DNA from: Oscillospiraceae bacterium
GTDB lineage: Bacteria > Bacillota > Clostridia > Christensenellales > Aristaeellaceae
Direction of reading: 5' to 3'
Length of the DNA: 33,842 nucleotides
Assembly: GCA_031266295.1 (NCBI GenBank)
Contig: JAISBH010000245.1
Location: forward strand, 1-33,842
Under the pieces are notes generated by a model that was not told where the DNA came from, did not search any database, and was given only the letters and a program-made list of their open reading frames with translations. The translations under genes and the position numbers were made by a program. The number at the start of each line of letters is the position of its first letter. Position 1 is the first letter of the stretch. Below, one piece after another: positions 1-9,786 of this stretch.

Positions 1-1774
1 CCTGATCCATGAACATCTGGTGATACAGACCCTTCTTCTCCAGCAGTTCAGCGTGCGTGCCTCGCTCGGCCACGCGCCCGTCGTCCAGCACGATTATCTG
101 ATCGGCATGGATAACCGAAGATATGCGGTGCGCGATGATGAACGTCGTGCTCGAGGTAAATTGTTGGTTGCGGCTGGCCAATCCTTGCTGGATATCAGAC
201 TCGGTCTCCATATCGACCGCCGAGGTCGCGTCATCCAGCACCAGTATCTTCGGATCATACGCCAGCGCGCGCGCTATAGAGACGCGCTGCTTCTGACCGC
301 CGGACAACCCAAGGCCGCGCTCACCGACGACGGTGTCCCATCCCTGAGGCAGCTTCTCAATAAAATCGTGCGCCTGCGCGATCCTCGCTGCGGATTCGAC
401 AGCGTCCATATCCAATCCTGGCTGGCCGAACGCTACGTTCTCGCGTATCGAGTCAGAGAACAGGAAGGTATCCTGCATCACGAACCCGATCGATCGGCGC
501 AGATTATGTAGCCGTTGCTTCCTAACATCAACTCCGTCGACCATCACGCTGCCAGAGCGGATGTCGTAGAACCGCGCCAGCAGATATACCAGCGTCGTCT
601 TGCCGCTGCCCGTCGCGCCCATTATCGCAACGGTCTCGCCTGGTTTAGCCTCCAGGCTGACGCCGCGCAATACTACTTGCTCGCGGTAGGCGAACGTCAC
701 GTCGTCCAGTTTTACATGGCCGAGCCGGACGGACGGTTCCTCTATCTCGGGCGGATCCTTGACCGTCGCGCCCAGATCCAGGTAGTAGAACAGCTTCTCC
801 GCCGAAGACAGCCCTTGCGCATACACGTTAACAAAGTTGGCCAACATGCGCAGCGGGTTGACCAGAACCCACACATATCCCGTCGCCGCAATGAGCGATC
901 CAAGATCCAGCGTCCCACGCTCAACCAGCCAGCCGCCGCACAGAAGCAGCATCGGCACGGCCAGACTGCTGAGGAAGTCCATCACCGGGTTGAAGTTGGA
1001 CCAGATATGCGTCGCGTTCATGTGCAGGTTGCGAACCTTCTGATTGTCCTTCTCGAACTGAGCGCTCTCATACGGTTCACGCGCGAAGGCCTTCACCACG
1101 CGCACGCCCGCTATATTCTCCTGGGTGCGCGTGTTCAGCACTGCGTTCTGCTCGCGTACGGCCGCGTGTGCCGGACGGATCTTCTTATTGAAGAAGTACG
1201 CGAACACAGACAGCGGGATAGCGGCCGCAAGCGTGACCGCCGTGAGCAGCCAGCTGATCGAACCCATGAATATCAGTGCGCCGATGAACACGAACGCTTG
1301 CTCACACATCGTCTGACAGAAGTTCATTATGAAGTTGCGCACACCCTCCAGATCGCCAGTCATTCGCGACATGATCTCGCCGATCCGGTGCGTATCGTAG
1401 AACGAGTGGCTTTGCGCCTGGAGTTTGGCGTACAGGTCGGTTCTCAGCTGATAGATGGTATCCTGGGATACGCGTTCGAATAACATTCCGCGGTTGTACA
1501 GCAGGAACAGTCGGATAACGGTCAACCCCATCAGCAGCCCACCCAACCTCCACATCAGCGTGAAATCACGGTTGGGGATGACGTTGTTCACGACCTCGCG
1601 CGTTATCAACGGGAACAGCAGCCGCAGCAGCTGGCCGATCAGCATCATGACTACGCCGACCGCCATTCGCTTGCGGTAAGGGCTTAGCCGCTCGAATATC
1701 CGTACGAGCATCCCCTGAGGTTTTCGGATTCGGAAGTTGAAACGCGATGGTCGTCGTGACGCGTTTGTCTCCAT
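1..1774 (-). CDS. ABC transporter, fused permease and ATP-binding protein (MsbA/multidrug exporter type), 3' end truncated by window edge
   Basis: Minus-strand frame open from ATG at 1774 to the window edge (about 591 codons). Reads METNASRRPSRFNFRIRKPQG...ending ...GTHAELLEKKGLYHQMFMDQ, typical of the exporter C-terminus. Absent from the ORF track because it has no stop inside the window. Confidence 0.9.
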   Translation of the reverse strand, partial: METNASRRPSRFNFRIRKPQGMLVRIFERLSPYRKRMAVGVVMMLIGQLLRLLFPLITREVVNNVIPNRDFTLMWRLGGLLMGLTVIRLFLLYNRGMLFERVSQDTIYQLRTDLYAKLQAQSHSFYDTHRIGEIMSRMTGDLEGVRNFIMNFCQTMCEQAFVFIGALIFMGSISWLLTAVTLAAAIPLSVFAYFFNKKIRPAHAAVREQNAVLNTRTQENIAGVRVVKAFAREPYESAQFEKDNQKVRNLHMNATHIWSNFNPVMDFLSSLAVPMLLLCGGWLVERGTLDLGSLIAATGYVWVLVNPLRMLANFVNVYAQGLSSAEKLFYYLDLGATVKDPPEIEEPSVRLGHVKLDDVTFAYREQVVLRGVSLEAKPGETVAIMGATGSGKTTLVYLLARFYDIRSGSVMVDGVDVRKQRLHNLRRSIGFVMQDTFLFSDSIRENVAFGQPGLDMDAVESAARIAQAHDFIEKLPQGWDTVVGERGLGLSGGQKQRVSIARALAYDPKILVLDDATSAVDMETESDIQQGLASRNQQFTSSTTFIIAHRISSVIHADQIIVLDDGRVAERGTHAELLEKKGLYHQMFMDQ

Positions 1775-1781
1775 CGAATGA

Positions 1782-3347
1782 TTACCTTCCTTCGCCAGTC
1801 AACCCGGATAATTTGTACTCTATCGAGTCCGTCAACGCGCGCCAGCACGCCTCCATTATATTCCGTGACACGCCCACAGTACCCCAGACCGCCGCGCCAT
1901 CCGTCGATTCGATGCTCACCCGCACCGTCGAGCCGGTGCCGCCGCTGTCTATCACGCGCACCTTGAAATCCACCAGCCGTACCTCCGCCAGTTCCGGGTA
2001 GAAGACGCTCAGCGCCTTCCTCAGCGCTTGATCCAGCGCGTCAACCGGGCCGTCTCCTTCCGCCGCCGTGATCTCCTTGCGCCCGTTCACCGCGATCTTG
2101 ATGTAAGCCTGCGCGCCGCCGGTGGACCACGGCTGCTCGCAGAACACTCGGAAGTCTAACGCCTCGAAGTGAGGTTCCGCCCTGCCTAGCAGGCGCAGCG
2201 CCATCAGCCGGAACGATCCCTCCGCCCCCTCGTACACGTACCCCGCCTGCTCGCTTCGCTTCATCTGCTCCACAATATCCGTCACGCGCGGATCGTCGCG
2301 GGTTAGATCGGGCGCGATGTCCAGCAGCTGTGCCATTAACGCTGTGCGTCCCGCCTGGTCGCTTATAAGCAGCCGCCGATTGTTCCCTACGCGCGAGGGA
2401 TCGATGTGCTCGAAACTGCGGTGATCCTTGCGCACGCCGTCGGTATGCATACCGCCCTTGTGCGCAAACGCGCTCGCGCCGACATACGGCGTACGCGGCG
2501 GCACCTCCAGGTTCATGATGTCCGCGATAAACCGCGCCGTCCGCGTCAGCGCGGGCAGCCTCTTCTCGCAGCTGGTCTCAAGGTTCATCTTCTCCGACAG
2601 TGCGGGCAGAATGCTGCATAGATCGGCGTTGCCACACCGTTCGCCCACGCCGCAGAACGTGCCGTGCACAATGGCCGCGCCCGCCTCGACCGCGCACAGC
2701 GTGTTCGCTACAGCCGTGCCAGTGTCGTTGTGACAGTGAACGCCAATCGGCGCGTCCCACTCCAGCGCGGCGGCGCGCACAATCTCGGCGGCGCGCCATG
2801 GCAGCGTGCCGCCGTTTGTGTCGCACAGTATCACCGCTACCGCGCCGCCGCGCAAGGCAGCCCTTACGCACTCGCGCGCGAACAGCGCGTCCTGGCTATA
2901 CCCGTCGAAATAATGCTCTGCGTCGAAGTGCACCGTCCGTCCCCGTTCAGTCAGGTACCTGACAGATTCCTCGATCATCAGGAGATTCCGTTCGGGAGGG
3001 ACGCGCAGCACGCCACGTACATGGAACAGCGACGCCTTGCCGAACAGCACGATTGTGTCCGTCTTGGCCTTGAGCAGCGCGGCAAGTCCCGCGTCATTTT
3101 CGACAGCGGAATCCGCGCGCCGGGTTGCGCCGAACGCCGCGAGTTTTGCGTGATTTAGCGCCGGAGGATCGGCAAAAAACGCCGCGTCCTTTGGATTCGC
3201 CGTCGGATTGCCGCCCTCGACGATGTCTACGCCCAAGCGATCCAGTTCCCGCGCGACACGTTCCTTGTCCTCAACAGAGAAACTGACGCCCTCCGACTGC
3301 GCGCCGTCGCGCAGTGTCGTATCAAGAACCGTTATAGCTCGCCGCAT
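1782..3347 (-). CDS. cimA: (R)-citramalate synthase / 2-isopropylmalate synthase family
   Basis: 521 aa; MRRAITVLDTTLRDGAQSEGVSFSVEDKERVARELDRLGVDIVEGGNPTANPKD, HCHNDTGTAVANTL, HKGGMHTDGV motifs of the DRE-TIM/LeuA2 family, CimA subtype. Confidence 0.9.
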   Translation of the reverse strand: MRRAITVLDTTLRDGAQSEGVSFSVEDKERVARELDRLGVDIVEGGNPTANPKDAAFFADPPALNHAKLAAFGATRRADSAVENDAGLAALLKAKTDTIVLFGKASLFHVRGVLRVPPERNLLMIEESVRYLTERGRTVHFDAEHYFDGYSQDALFARECVRAALRGGAVAVILCDTNGGTLPWRAAEIVRAAALEWDAPIGVHCHNDTGTAVANTLCAVEAGAAIVHGTFCGVGERCGNADLCSILPALSEKMNLETSCEKRLPALTRTARFIADIMNLEVPPRTPYVGASAFAHKGGMHTDGVRKDHRSFEHIDPSRVGNNRRLLISDQAGRTALMAQLLDIAPDLTRDDPRVTDIVEQMKRSEQAGYVYEGAEGSFRLMALRLLGRAEPHFEALDFRVFCEQPWSTGGAQAYIKIAVNGRKEITAAEGDGPVDALDQALRKALSVFYPELAEVRLVDFKVRVIDSGGTGSTVRVSIESTDGAAVWGTVGVSRNIMEACWRALTDSIEYKLSGLTGEGR

Positions 3348-3359
3348 GTTAAAAGGACA

Positions 3360-3842
3360 TCAGCGTTCATGATCGAGTCCAAGCTCGGCCTCCAACAGCG
3401 TAACGGCACGCTCAATCAGCCGATCGCAAGGCCGCACATCCATCGGCGGCATCGGATCGGCGCGGCTGGTCAGCCCCAGCAGTCTCATGCAATTCAGCGT
3501 GCCTTCCGCCTGTTCAAACGGTTCGCCCACGCGGCGTACCGATTCATAAATCGCCTGCTTGCGTTCCGGCGTCGGCGCCCCTTCGCCTCCATTAATCCAT
3601 CCCAACACGATGGACGCGCCCACTACCGCGCCGCATACCTCGCGCATCTGTCCGACGCCGCCGCCCAGCCCTGCGCCAAGCCGCGTTGCCTGACTCTCAT
3701 CAAGACCCATATCCCGCGCAAAGGCTATCAGCACACCCTGCGCACAGTTATAACCCTGTCTATGACAGTCGACCGCGCGCATCGCCCGGCTCGGCTCGCG
3801 CGAAGCGACCAAAACCGCCTCGGTTAACTCAGTACTATCCAT
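3360..3842 (-). CDS. C_GCAxxG_C_C family (putative redox) protein
   Basis: Internal ATG at 3842 (MDSTELTEAV...) is a better start than 3959 because it follows the rubrerythrin stop by a few nt. Contains CHRQGYNCAQGVL...GLGGGVGQMREVCGAVVGASIVLG. Confidence 0.85.
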   Translation of the reverse strand: MDSTELTEAVLVASREPSRAMRAVDCHRQGYNCAQGVLIAFARDMGLDESQATRLGAGLGGGVGQMREVCGAVVGASIVLGWINGGEGAPTPERKQAIYESVRRVGEPFEQAEGTLNCMRLLGLTSRADPMPPMDVRPCDRLIERAVTLLEAELGLDHER

Positions 3843-3847
3843 TATCC

Positions 3848-4390
3848 TTAATAATTCTCGTTGTTGATCTGGAAGTATGCCTGCGCGTGCTTGCATACCG
3901 GGCATACGACTGGCGCATCCGTGCCGGCATGGATATGCCCGCAGTTCGTACAGATCCACGTTTGGGACTGGTCGCGGTGGAACACCACGCCCTGCTTGAT
4001 GTTGTCGGCCAGTTTGAGGTAGCGTTCCTCATGGCGCTTCTCAATGGCGGCGACGCCCTCCATCTGCGCAGCGATGGCGTTGAAACCTTCTTCACGCGCG
4101 GTTTGCGCGAATCCGGAGTACATGTCCGTCCATTCGTAATGCTCTCCCGCGGCCGCGTCGAGCAGGTTCACGTCGGTCTTGGGGATAGAACCACCGTGCA
4201 GAAGCTTAAACCACAGCTCGGCGTGTTCCTTTTCGTTGCCCGCCGTCTCGGTGAAGATATTGCCGATCTGAACCAGGCCGTCCTTCTTGGCCTGGCTTGC
4301 GTAGTAGCTGTATTTCGTATACGCCTGCGCCTCGCCCGCGAACGCCGCCATAAGGTTAGCCCAGGTCTTGGTGCCTTGCAGATCCGCCAT
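3848..4390 (-). CDS. rbr: Rubrerythrin family protein (diiron domain plus C-terminal rubredoxin-like CxxC...CxxC)
   Basis: [38 protein letters not shown]...; C-terminal [29 protein letters not shown]. Confidence 0.93.
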   Translation of the reverse strand: MADLQGTKTWANLMAAFAGEAQAYTKYSYYASQAKKDGLVQIGNIFTETAGNEKEHAELWFKLLHGGSIPKTDVNLLDAAAGEHYEWTDMYSGFAQTAREEGFNAIAAQMEGVAAIEKRHEERYLKLADNIKQGVVFHRDQSQTWICTNCGHIHAGTDAPVVCPVCKHAQAYFQINNENY

Positions 4391-4525
4391 GTCACCCTCC
4401 TAATCGTCGCTGTCATCGTCCAGTATCTATAGTGGAATATCCTGTCCGGAATTATCCCACCCGCGATATTTTACACCTAACGAAGGATGAGCGCAAGGCG
4501 GCGGAGCATCCAACTCCAAAAAGAC

Positions 4526-4556
4526 AGCCGCGCCGGATCTTTTCTCCGGCGCGGCT
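4526..4556 (-). terminator. Rho-independent terminator of the 7998-4580 ABC operon
   Basis: Perfect 12-bp stem AGCCGCGCCGGA / TCCGGCGCGGCT with 7-nt loop. On the minus strand it is followed by GTCTTTTTGG. Confidence 0.85.
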
Positions 4557-4579
4557 ATTAGCATGGCTTCCAGTGATAG

Positions 4580-6121
4580 TTACTTGTACATATTATCCCA
4601 CGCCGCGATCTTTTCCTCCATGACTGCCTGGCCGCCATCGCGCATGTACTGATCGCGCAATTCGTGGAATACCTTCAGGCAATCCTCAGGCGCGGCCATC
4701 GTCGCCTTGGTTAGCAGCTCGCGCTTGAACGCGGTCAGCGACGTGTTGTACTGCGCGTCAGCGGTAAGGATTACATCGAAGTGGAAGTTCGTTACCAGCG
4801 GATCGATTGCAGCGACGTCGAACATCGCCTCGAATTTATCCGCGTAGTTTTGATATGAGTAAGACTGCGCCTTTATCAACAGCGATGGATCGGAGAATTC
4901 CTGCCCGTTTGTCAGCAGCGTATAGTCGATGTTTTGCATACTGTCGAACTTGGTCTCGTCCGTCACGTCCAGCAGGATCGGCACGCCTTCCTCGTCCAGC
5001 TCGTGATGCTTGCCTTCCTCGCCGTTCTGCAGGAAGTACAGCGTATCCAGATCGGTCAGCCAATCCAGGTACATCACTGCCGCCTCGGGATTCTTGGCGT
5101 AAACAGGGATAAAGTTGAATATCCCGTTGGGCGCGTACATCGCGTGATAGTACTTGGCCGGATCGGTCACGGACTCAAACGCGTTTACCGATACCAGGTC
5201 GGCTTCGGGTTCAAACGCGTTCAGCGTGCCCAAGATGCCCGGCGATACGCGGATCGGGTGATCGTAGTTGTAGGTATAGCCGCCAGCCTGACCCGCCGCG
5301 ACCGCCTTGGTATGCGTCTCGTTATTATCCAGTGCGAAGTCCGGCGACACCAAGCCCTCGTTGTACAGCTTGTTTAAGAACAGCACGTAGTCGTCGTAGC
5401 CATCCCACAGGATGTCGGGCACGGTCGCCAGCGTCTTTGCATCGAGGCTAGAGATATACGACAGCATCAGGTGGTTGTGGGTCGTAAGGTCGTAGTTGAA
5501 CGCGTAAGGAACCAGGTTCTCCACATTCCCCGGATTCTGATCGCGGAACGCCACTAGCGCGTTATAGAATTCTTCCTTGGTTTCGGGCACCGACAGACCC
5601 AGCTTATCCAGCCAGTCTTTGCGCAGGAAGAATCCGTTCGTCGCCAGCACGACGCGCTTGGCTGGCACGGCGTATTGACCACCCTCGAATATGCCGAACT
5701 TGAGCAGGTCTTCACCCAGGTATTCCTTGATGCCTTTGCCGTACTCGTTGAGCAGATCGGTCAGCTCAATGACGCCGCCCTGCTGCACGTAGTTCGTGAT
5801 TACCGACTCCGTATATGTAAAATGGATGTCGGCTGCGTCTCCCGAGGCCATCAGCACGTTGAGCTTATCGATTTCCTCGCTGCGCGGGATCGGGATAAAC
5901 TTGACAGTTATGTTGCGCGGATCGCCGAAATCCTTCTGGATCCAATCAGTCCACCAGTTGTTGTCCACCGGCGTTTGTCCCGTTGCTCCCCGGTCGAAGA
6001 CTGCCACCTTCAACGTGATCGGCTGGTCGTACCGGAACGGCGCGACTTCTTCGGCCGCCGCGAACGACAGCAGCGACAGGCACATCATCAGGCACAGAAC
6101 CAATGATACCATTCTCTTCAT
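4580..6121 (-). CDS. Extracellular solute-binding protein of a CUT1/Lpl-type carbohydrate ABC transporter
   Basis: 513 aa with signal peptide MKRMVSLVLCLMMCLSLLSFAAAEE; downstream of two permease genes. Confidence 0.9.
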   Translation of the reverse strand: MKRMVSLVLCLMMCLSLLSFAAAEEVAPFRYDQPITLKVAVFDRGATGQTPVDNNWWTDWIQKDFGDPRNITVKFIPIPRSEEIDKLNVLMASGDAADIHFTYTESVITNYVQQGGVIELTDLLNEYGKGIKEYLGEDLLKFGIFEGGQYAVPAKRVVLATNGFFLRKDWLDKLGLSVPETKEEFYNALVAFRDQNPGNVENLVPYAFNYDLTTHNHLMLSYISSLDAKTLATVPDILWDGYDDYVLFLNKLYNEGLVSPDFALDNNETHTKAVAAGQAGGYTYNYDHPIRVSPGILGTLNAFEPEADLVSVNAFESVTDPAKYYHAMYAPNGIFNFIPVYAKNPEAAVMYLDWLTDLDTLYFLQNGEEGKHHELDEEGVPILLDVTDETKFDSMQNIDYTLLTNGQEFSDPSLLIKAQSYSYQNYADKFEAMFDVAAIDPLVTNFHFDVILTADAQYNTSLTAFKRELLTKATMAAPEDCLKVFHELRDQYMRDGGQAVMEEKIAAWDNMYK

Positions 6122-6145
6122 ACTCCAGTTGCCTCCCTGTTTTAT

Positions 6146-7063
6146 TTATTCCTTAACGGCGCCGATCATCACGCCCTGCACGAAGTACCTCTGCAGGAAC
6201 GGATACACTATCAAGATAGGCACCGTCGCGAACACAATAGCCGCGGACTTGATCGTATCGGACAGCACTGCGTTCCGTCCGCCCTCGATCATGTTTACCT
6301 CTGTATCCGTGCTGTTGAACACCACCTGGTACAGCTTCATCTGCAGCGTGTAATACTGGGTGGAGTTGATGTAGTAGCGCACATCCGCGAACGTGTTCCA
6401 GCGCGATACCGCGTAGAACAGGCTCAGCGTCGCCAGCGCCGGCACGGACAGCGGCAGTGCTATCTTCCACAGTACGGTGAAATCCCCTCCTCCGTCGATC
6501 ATCGCGGATTCCTCCAGGCTGGCCGGTATGCTGCTGAAGAAGTTGCGCAGTATGATCGTGTTGTATGTGGATATCAGTATCGGTAGCAGCAGCGACAGCG
6601 GCCTGTCCACCAGTCCGAGCGTCTTGATCCATAGATACTCCGGGATGATGCCGCCCGAGAAGTACATGGGGATCAATATGAACAGCATCAGACCCTTGCG
6701 GCCCGGCAAACGCGCCTTGCACAGCGGATACGCCAGCAGCACGCTCCCTGTCATCGCCAGCACGGTATAGCTCATGGTCAGCGCGATGGAGAACACCAGC
6801 GCGCGCTGCATGCTCTTATCCATGAACACGGACGTATAGGCGTTGAAGTTGAAGTCCTTCGGCCAGAACGTCACCTTGCGGGCGAGCACGGCGTCGCGTC
6901 CCGACATCGACAGCGCTAGTATGTGCAGCACGGGTATCACGCAGATCGCTACGCTGGCGATTACCACCGCGTATATGATTACGCTTGAGAACCCATACCG
7001 CTGCGCGTTCAAGCGGCCGCCGGAACGCCTCGGGGTTCTTTGAGGCTGAACACCGTTTACCAT
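6146..7063 (-). CDS. Carbohydrate ABC transporter permease (YtcP/LplC-like)
   Basis: Multi-TM; EAA-loop-like region IPASLEESAMIDGGGDFTVLWKIALPLSVPALATL; C-term GVMIGAVKE typical of this family. Confidence 0.9.
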   Translation of the reverse strand: MVNGVQPQRTPRRSGGRLNAQRYGFSSVIIYAVVIASVAICVIPVLHILALSMSGRDAVLARKVTFWPKDFNFNAYTSVFMDKSMQRALVFSIALTMSYTVLAMTGSVLLAYPLCKARLPGRKGLMLFILIPMYFSGGIIPEYLWIKTLGLVDRPLSLLLPILISTYNTIILRNFFSSIPASLEESAMIDGGGDFTVLWKIALPLSVPALATLSLFYAVSRWNTFADVRYYINSTQYYTLQMKLYQVVFNSTDTEVNMIEGGRNAVLSDTIKSAAIVFATVPILIVYPFLQRYFVQGVMIGAVKE

Positions 7064-7998
7064 AGCCCATCCTCCCCCAACCGCTTCGCGCCGATATTAG
7101 CCGCCAGCAGGAACAGCATGTTCACCACAGAACCGAACATCCCCACCGCCGTCGCGAATGAGTACCGCGCGTTACGCAGACCCATCTTGTATACGAACGT
7201 GGATATGACCTCCGCCACGTTCAGCACCATGTCGTTGGCCATCACGTACGGCCGTTCAAACCCGATGGCGACCATCTGTCCCAGGCGCAGTATCAGCATT
7301 ACGACGATCGTCGGCATTATGCACGGCAGCGTCACATGGATTATCCGCCGCCAGCGTCCGCATCCGTCCACCTCAGACGCTTCGTACAGATCCGTGTTGA
7401 CCGCCGATATAGCCGCCAGGTAGATGATCGTGCCCCAGCCGGCGCTCTGCCATATCCCCACCGCGACGTATACGATCGTCCAATTCGTCTCGTTCATCAG
7501 GAAATTCGCGTTGCGGCCCAGAAGTTTGGACGCTACTTGGTTCGCCATGCCCGTGCTGCCGAATATCTGCGTGACGATGCCTCCAATGATTATCCACGAC
7601 AAAAAATGAGGCAGGTATAATATCGTCTGCGATATGCGCTTGATCGTCAGCGAACGCATCTCATACAGAAACACCGCCAGTATTATCGGCATCGGGAACC
7701 CGAACGCCAGATCCAGCGCGTTTAGTATGACTGTGTTCTTCAGCGCGAGCCAGAACTTGGGGTTTGTGAATATTTCCTGGAATACCTTTGTGCCTACCCA
7801 CGGGCTGGCCCACATGCCCTTGAACATATTGAAGTTTTTGAACGCAACCTGAAGTCCCATCAGCGGCGCGTACCGGAATACGGCGTACTGAATAAGCGGC
7901 AGCGCGAGCATCAGGTACAACATGCGGCTACGGTAGATGCGTTTCATCAACGAACTACGATAAAAACGCCGCCGCGCGGTGGGTGAAGCGGTGGTCAT
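7057..7998 (-). CDS. Sugar ABC transporter permease (LplB/YteP-like)
   Basis: MKRIYRSRMLYLMLALPLIQYAVFRYAPLMGLQVAFKNFNMFKGMWASPWVG...; EAA-like AVNTDLYEASEVDGCGRWRRIIHVTLPCI. Confidence 0.9.
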   Translation of the reverse strand: MTTASPTARRRFYRSSLMKRIYRSRMLYLMLALPLIQYAVFRYAPLMGLQVAFKNFNMFKGMWASPWVGTKVFQEIFTNPKFWLALKNTVILNALDLAFGFPMPIILAVFLYEMRSLTIKRISQTILYLPHFLSWIIIGGIVTQIFGSTGMANQVASKLLGRNANFLMNETNWTIVYVAVGIWQSAGWGTIIYLAAISAVNTDLYEASEVDGCGRWRRIIHVTLPCIMPTIVVMLILRLGQMVAIGFERPYVMANDMVLNVAEVISTFVYKMGLRNARYSFATAVGMFGSVVNMLFLLAANIGAKRLGEDGLW

Positions 7999-8047
7999 GC
8001 CGACACCTCCTGCGAGCGATAGAAAAATCAGGAATGATTTTTATTGC

Positions 8048-8076
8048 ATTATACACCTATCTTCGACAATAGTCAA
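8048..8076 (-). promoter_or_regulatory. Sigma-70-type promoter for the 7998-4580 operon
   Basis: Minus strand: TTGACT - 17 nt - TATAAT, located 50-80 nt upstream of the first permease start. Confidence 0.75.
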
Positions 8077-8472
8077 TGACAATTTATTCGAGTTTCATAA
8101 AGGCAACGTCTCTTGCGCCCTTATATATTTATATGACTGCATCTATTCAACCCCGCCCGGCAAGAGCAACAGCAACTGAAGTTCAAAGCTGTAATAAAAT
8201 GAAAACAAGGGACACGGCTTCCGCCGCATCCCGATTAAACAAGATTACCGAAAGACGCTGTTTTCGGCGTGCATTAATATGAAGCGATGCAGTTACCCCG
8301 CGTTAACTAAACGCCGTTATTCGGTTCAGGCCGCAACCCCTATGCGAACGTCCTTGAGAACCGGCATTCATACAACCCCTTTAGAATCAGCGAACGATCC
8401 CTTGAACGATTTCCGCCGCCGAATAAGGCGAGCACAGCGGAACGGCGGTTAAGGCGTCAAGATGAACCCGCG

Positions 8473-9633
8473 TTATATCTCGCCGACATCCACCCATGCG
8501 CACCGCTGGCTGGACAGTTCAACCGCGTCCATAATCTGCGCGACCGCCACGCCATCCGCGAAGTTAGGCGCGCACGGCCGCCCTTGAGACGCACACTGCA
8601 CAAATTCGTACAGTTCATGAACGAACGTCTCCGGGAATCCAATCACGTGACCGGCCGGCCACCACTTGTCCCAGTAAGGATGAACGCCCTCGGAGACCTG
8701 TATCATCCGCCAGCCCTGTTCGCCTGGCTCATCCTCGGCGCTAAAGTACCACAGCTCATTCATCCGCTCAAACTCAAACTTCAGCGAGCCCTTCTCACCG
8801 TTCACCTCTATGCGCATGTCGTTCTTATGCCCTTGTGCGAACCGCGTCGCCTCGAACAGCCCCATCGCGCCGTTTTCGAAACGGGCGATGAACGAGCTGG
8901 CGTCGTCAACGTCCACTTTGGCACGAGGCGCGTCGGCGCTCGCCTTGCCCGACAGGCCGGCCATGCGCTCGACGACGGGACGTTCCTTAACGAACGTAGT
9001 CAGCGATCCGACAACTTCGGCTATGTCGCCGACAAGGTAACGCGCCGCGTCGATCACGTGCGCGCATAAATCGCCCAGCGCGCCGCTGCCGCAGACCGTC
9101 TTATCCAGCCTCCACACCTTCGGAAAGTCTGGATCAATGATCCAGTCTTGCAGGAAACTGCCACGGCAGTGAAATATCTTGCCGATCTTTCCGTCGTCAA
9201 TCAGCTTCTTGGCAAGCGCCAGCGCGGGCGCAAAGCGGTAATTGAATCCAATCTGGTTCGCTACCCCGGCCTTCTCGGCGGCCTCCTGCATCAACCGCGC
9301 GTCCGCAGTAGTCAGTGCGAGCGGCTTTTCGCAGAATACGTGCTTACCCGCCTGAGCCGCCGCGATTGCGATGTCGCGATGCACGTTTGACGGTGCGGTG
9401 ATGTCGATCGCGTCGACATCGTCGCGCGTGACCAGCTTCTTCCAATCGGTTTCGATCTCCTTGAACCCTAGCGTCTCTGACGCCTGTTTGACCCACACCG
9501 CATCGCGTCCGCACAGTACGGCGCGCTCTACTGGTACATCCGTTTCAAAGAACATTGGCAGCCGCGCCAGTGCGTTCGAGTGTGCCTTACCCATGAATTT
9601 ATACCCAATCAACCCAAAACGCATCGGTTTCAT
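8473..9633 (-). CDS. Gfo/Idh/MocA family oxidoreductase
   Basis: MKPMRFGLIGYKFMGKAHSNALARLP (Rossmann N-term), VFCEKPLALTTADARLM motif. Start placed at internal ATG 9633. Confidence 0.93.
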   Translation of the reverse strand: MKPMRFGLIGYKFMGKAHSNALARLPMFFETDVPVERAVLCGRDAVWVKQASETLGFKEIETDWKKLVTRDDVDAIDITAPSNVHRDIAIAAAQAGKHVFCEKPLALTTADARLMQEAAEKAGVANQIGFNYRFAPALALAKKLIDDGKIGKIFHCRGSFLQDWIIDPDFPKVWRLDKTVCGSGALGDLCAHVIDAARYLVGDIAEVVGSLTTFVKERPVVERMAGLSGKASADAPRAKVDVDDASSFIARFENGAMGLFEATRFAQGHKNDMRIEVNGEKGSLKFEFERMNELWYFSAEDEPGEQGWRMIQVSEGVHPYWDKWWPAGHVIGFPETFVHELYEFVQCASQGRPCAPNFADGVAVAQIMDAVELSSQRCAWVDVGEI

Positions 9634-9666
9634 GCCGACCCCTCCATTCATCAAACCCAACGGCTA

Positions 9667-9695
9667 TATATAAGATTCGTTTCACATTATTGTAA
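9667..9695 (-). promoter_or_regulatory. Probable promoter for the Gfo/Idh/MocA gene
   Basis: Minus strand TTACAA - 17 nt - TATATA just upstream of the start. Confidence 0.5.
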
Positions 9696-9786
9696 CACCA
9701 GTCAGCGGGAATGGAAAGCCCCGGCGGCGAATTACCTGATTGAATTGGAGTATTGAACAGGGATTATGAAATGAAGGAGACATTGC

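Noticed and set aside
515-1483. 322-aa plus-strand ORF at the left end
   Set aside because: Antisense to the ABC exporter, whose minus-strand frame is open to the window edge with clear motifs; composition is R/H/Q shadow-like.
2406-3158. Plus-strand ORFs antisense to cimA
   Set aside because: R/H/Q-rich shadow frames of a well-supported gene.
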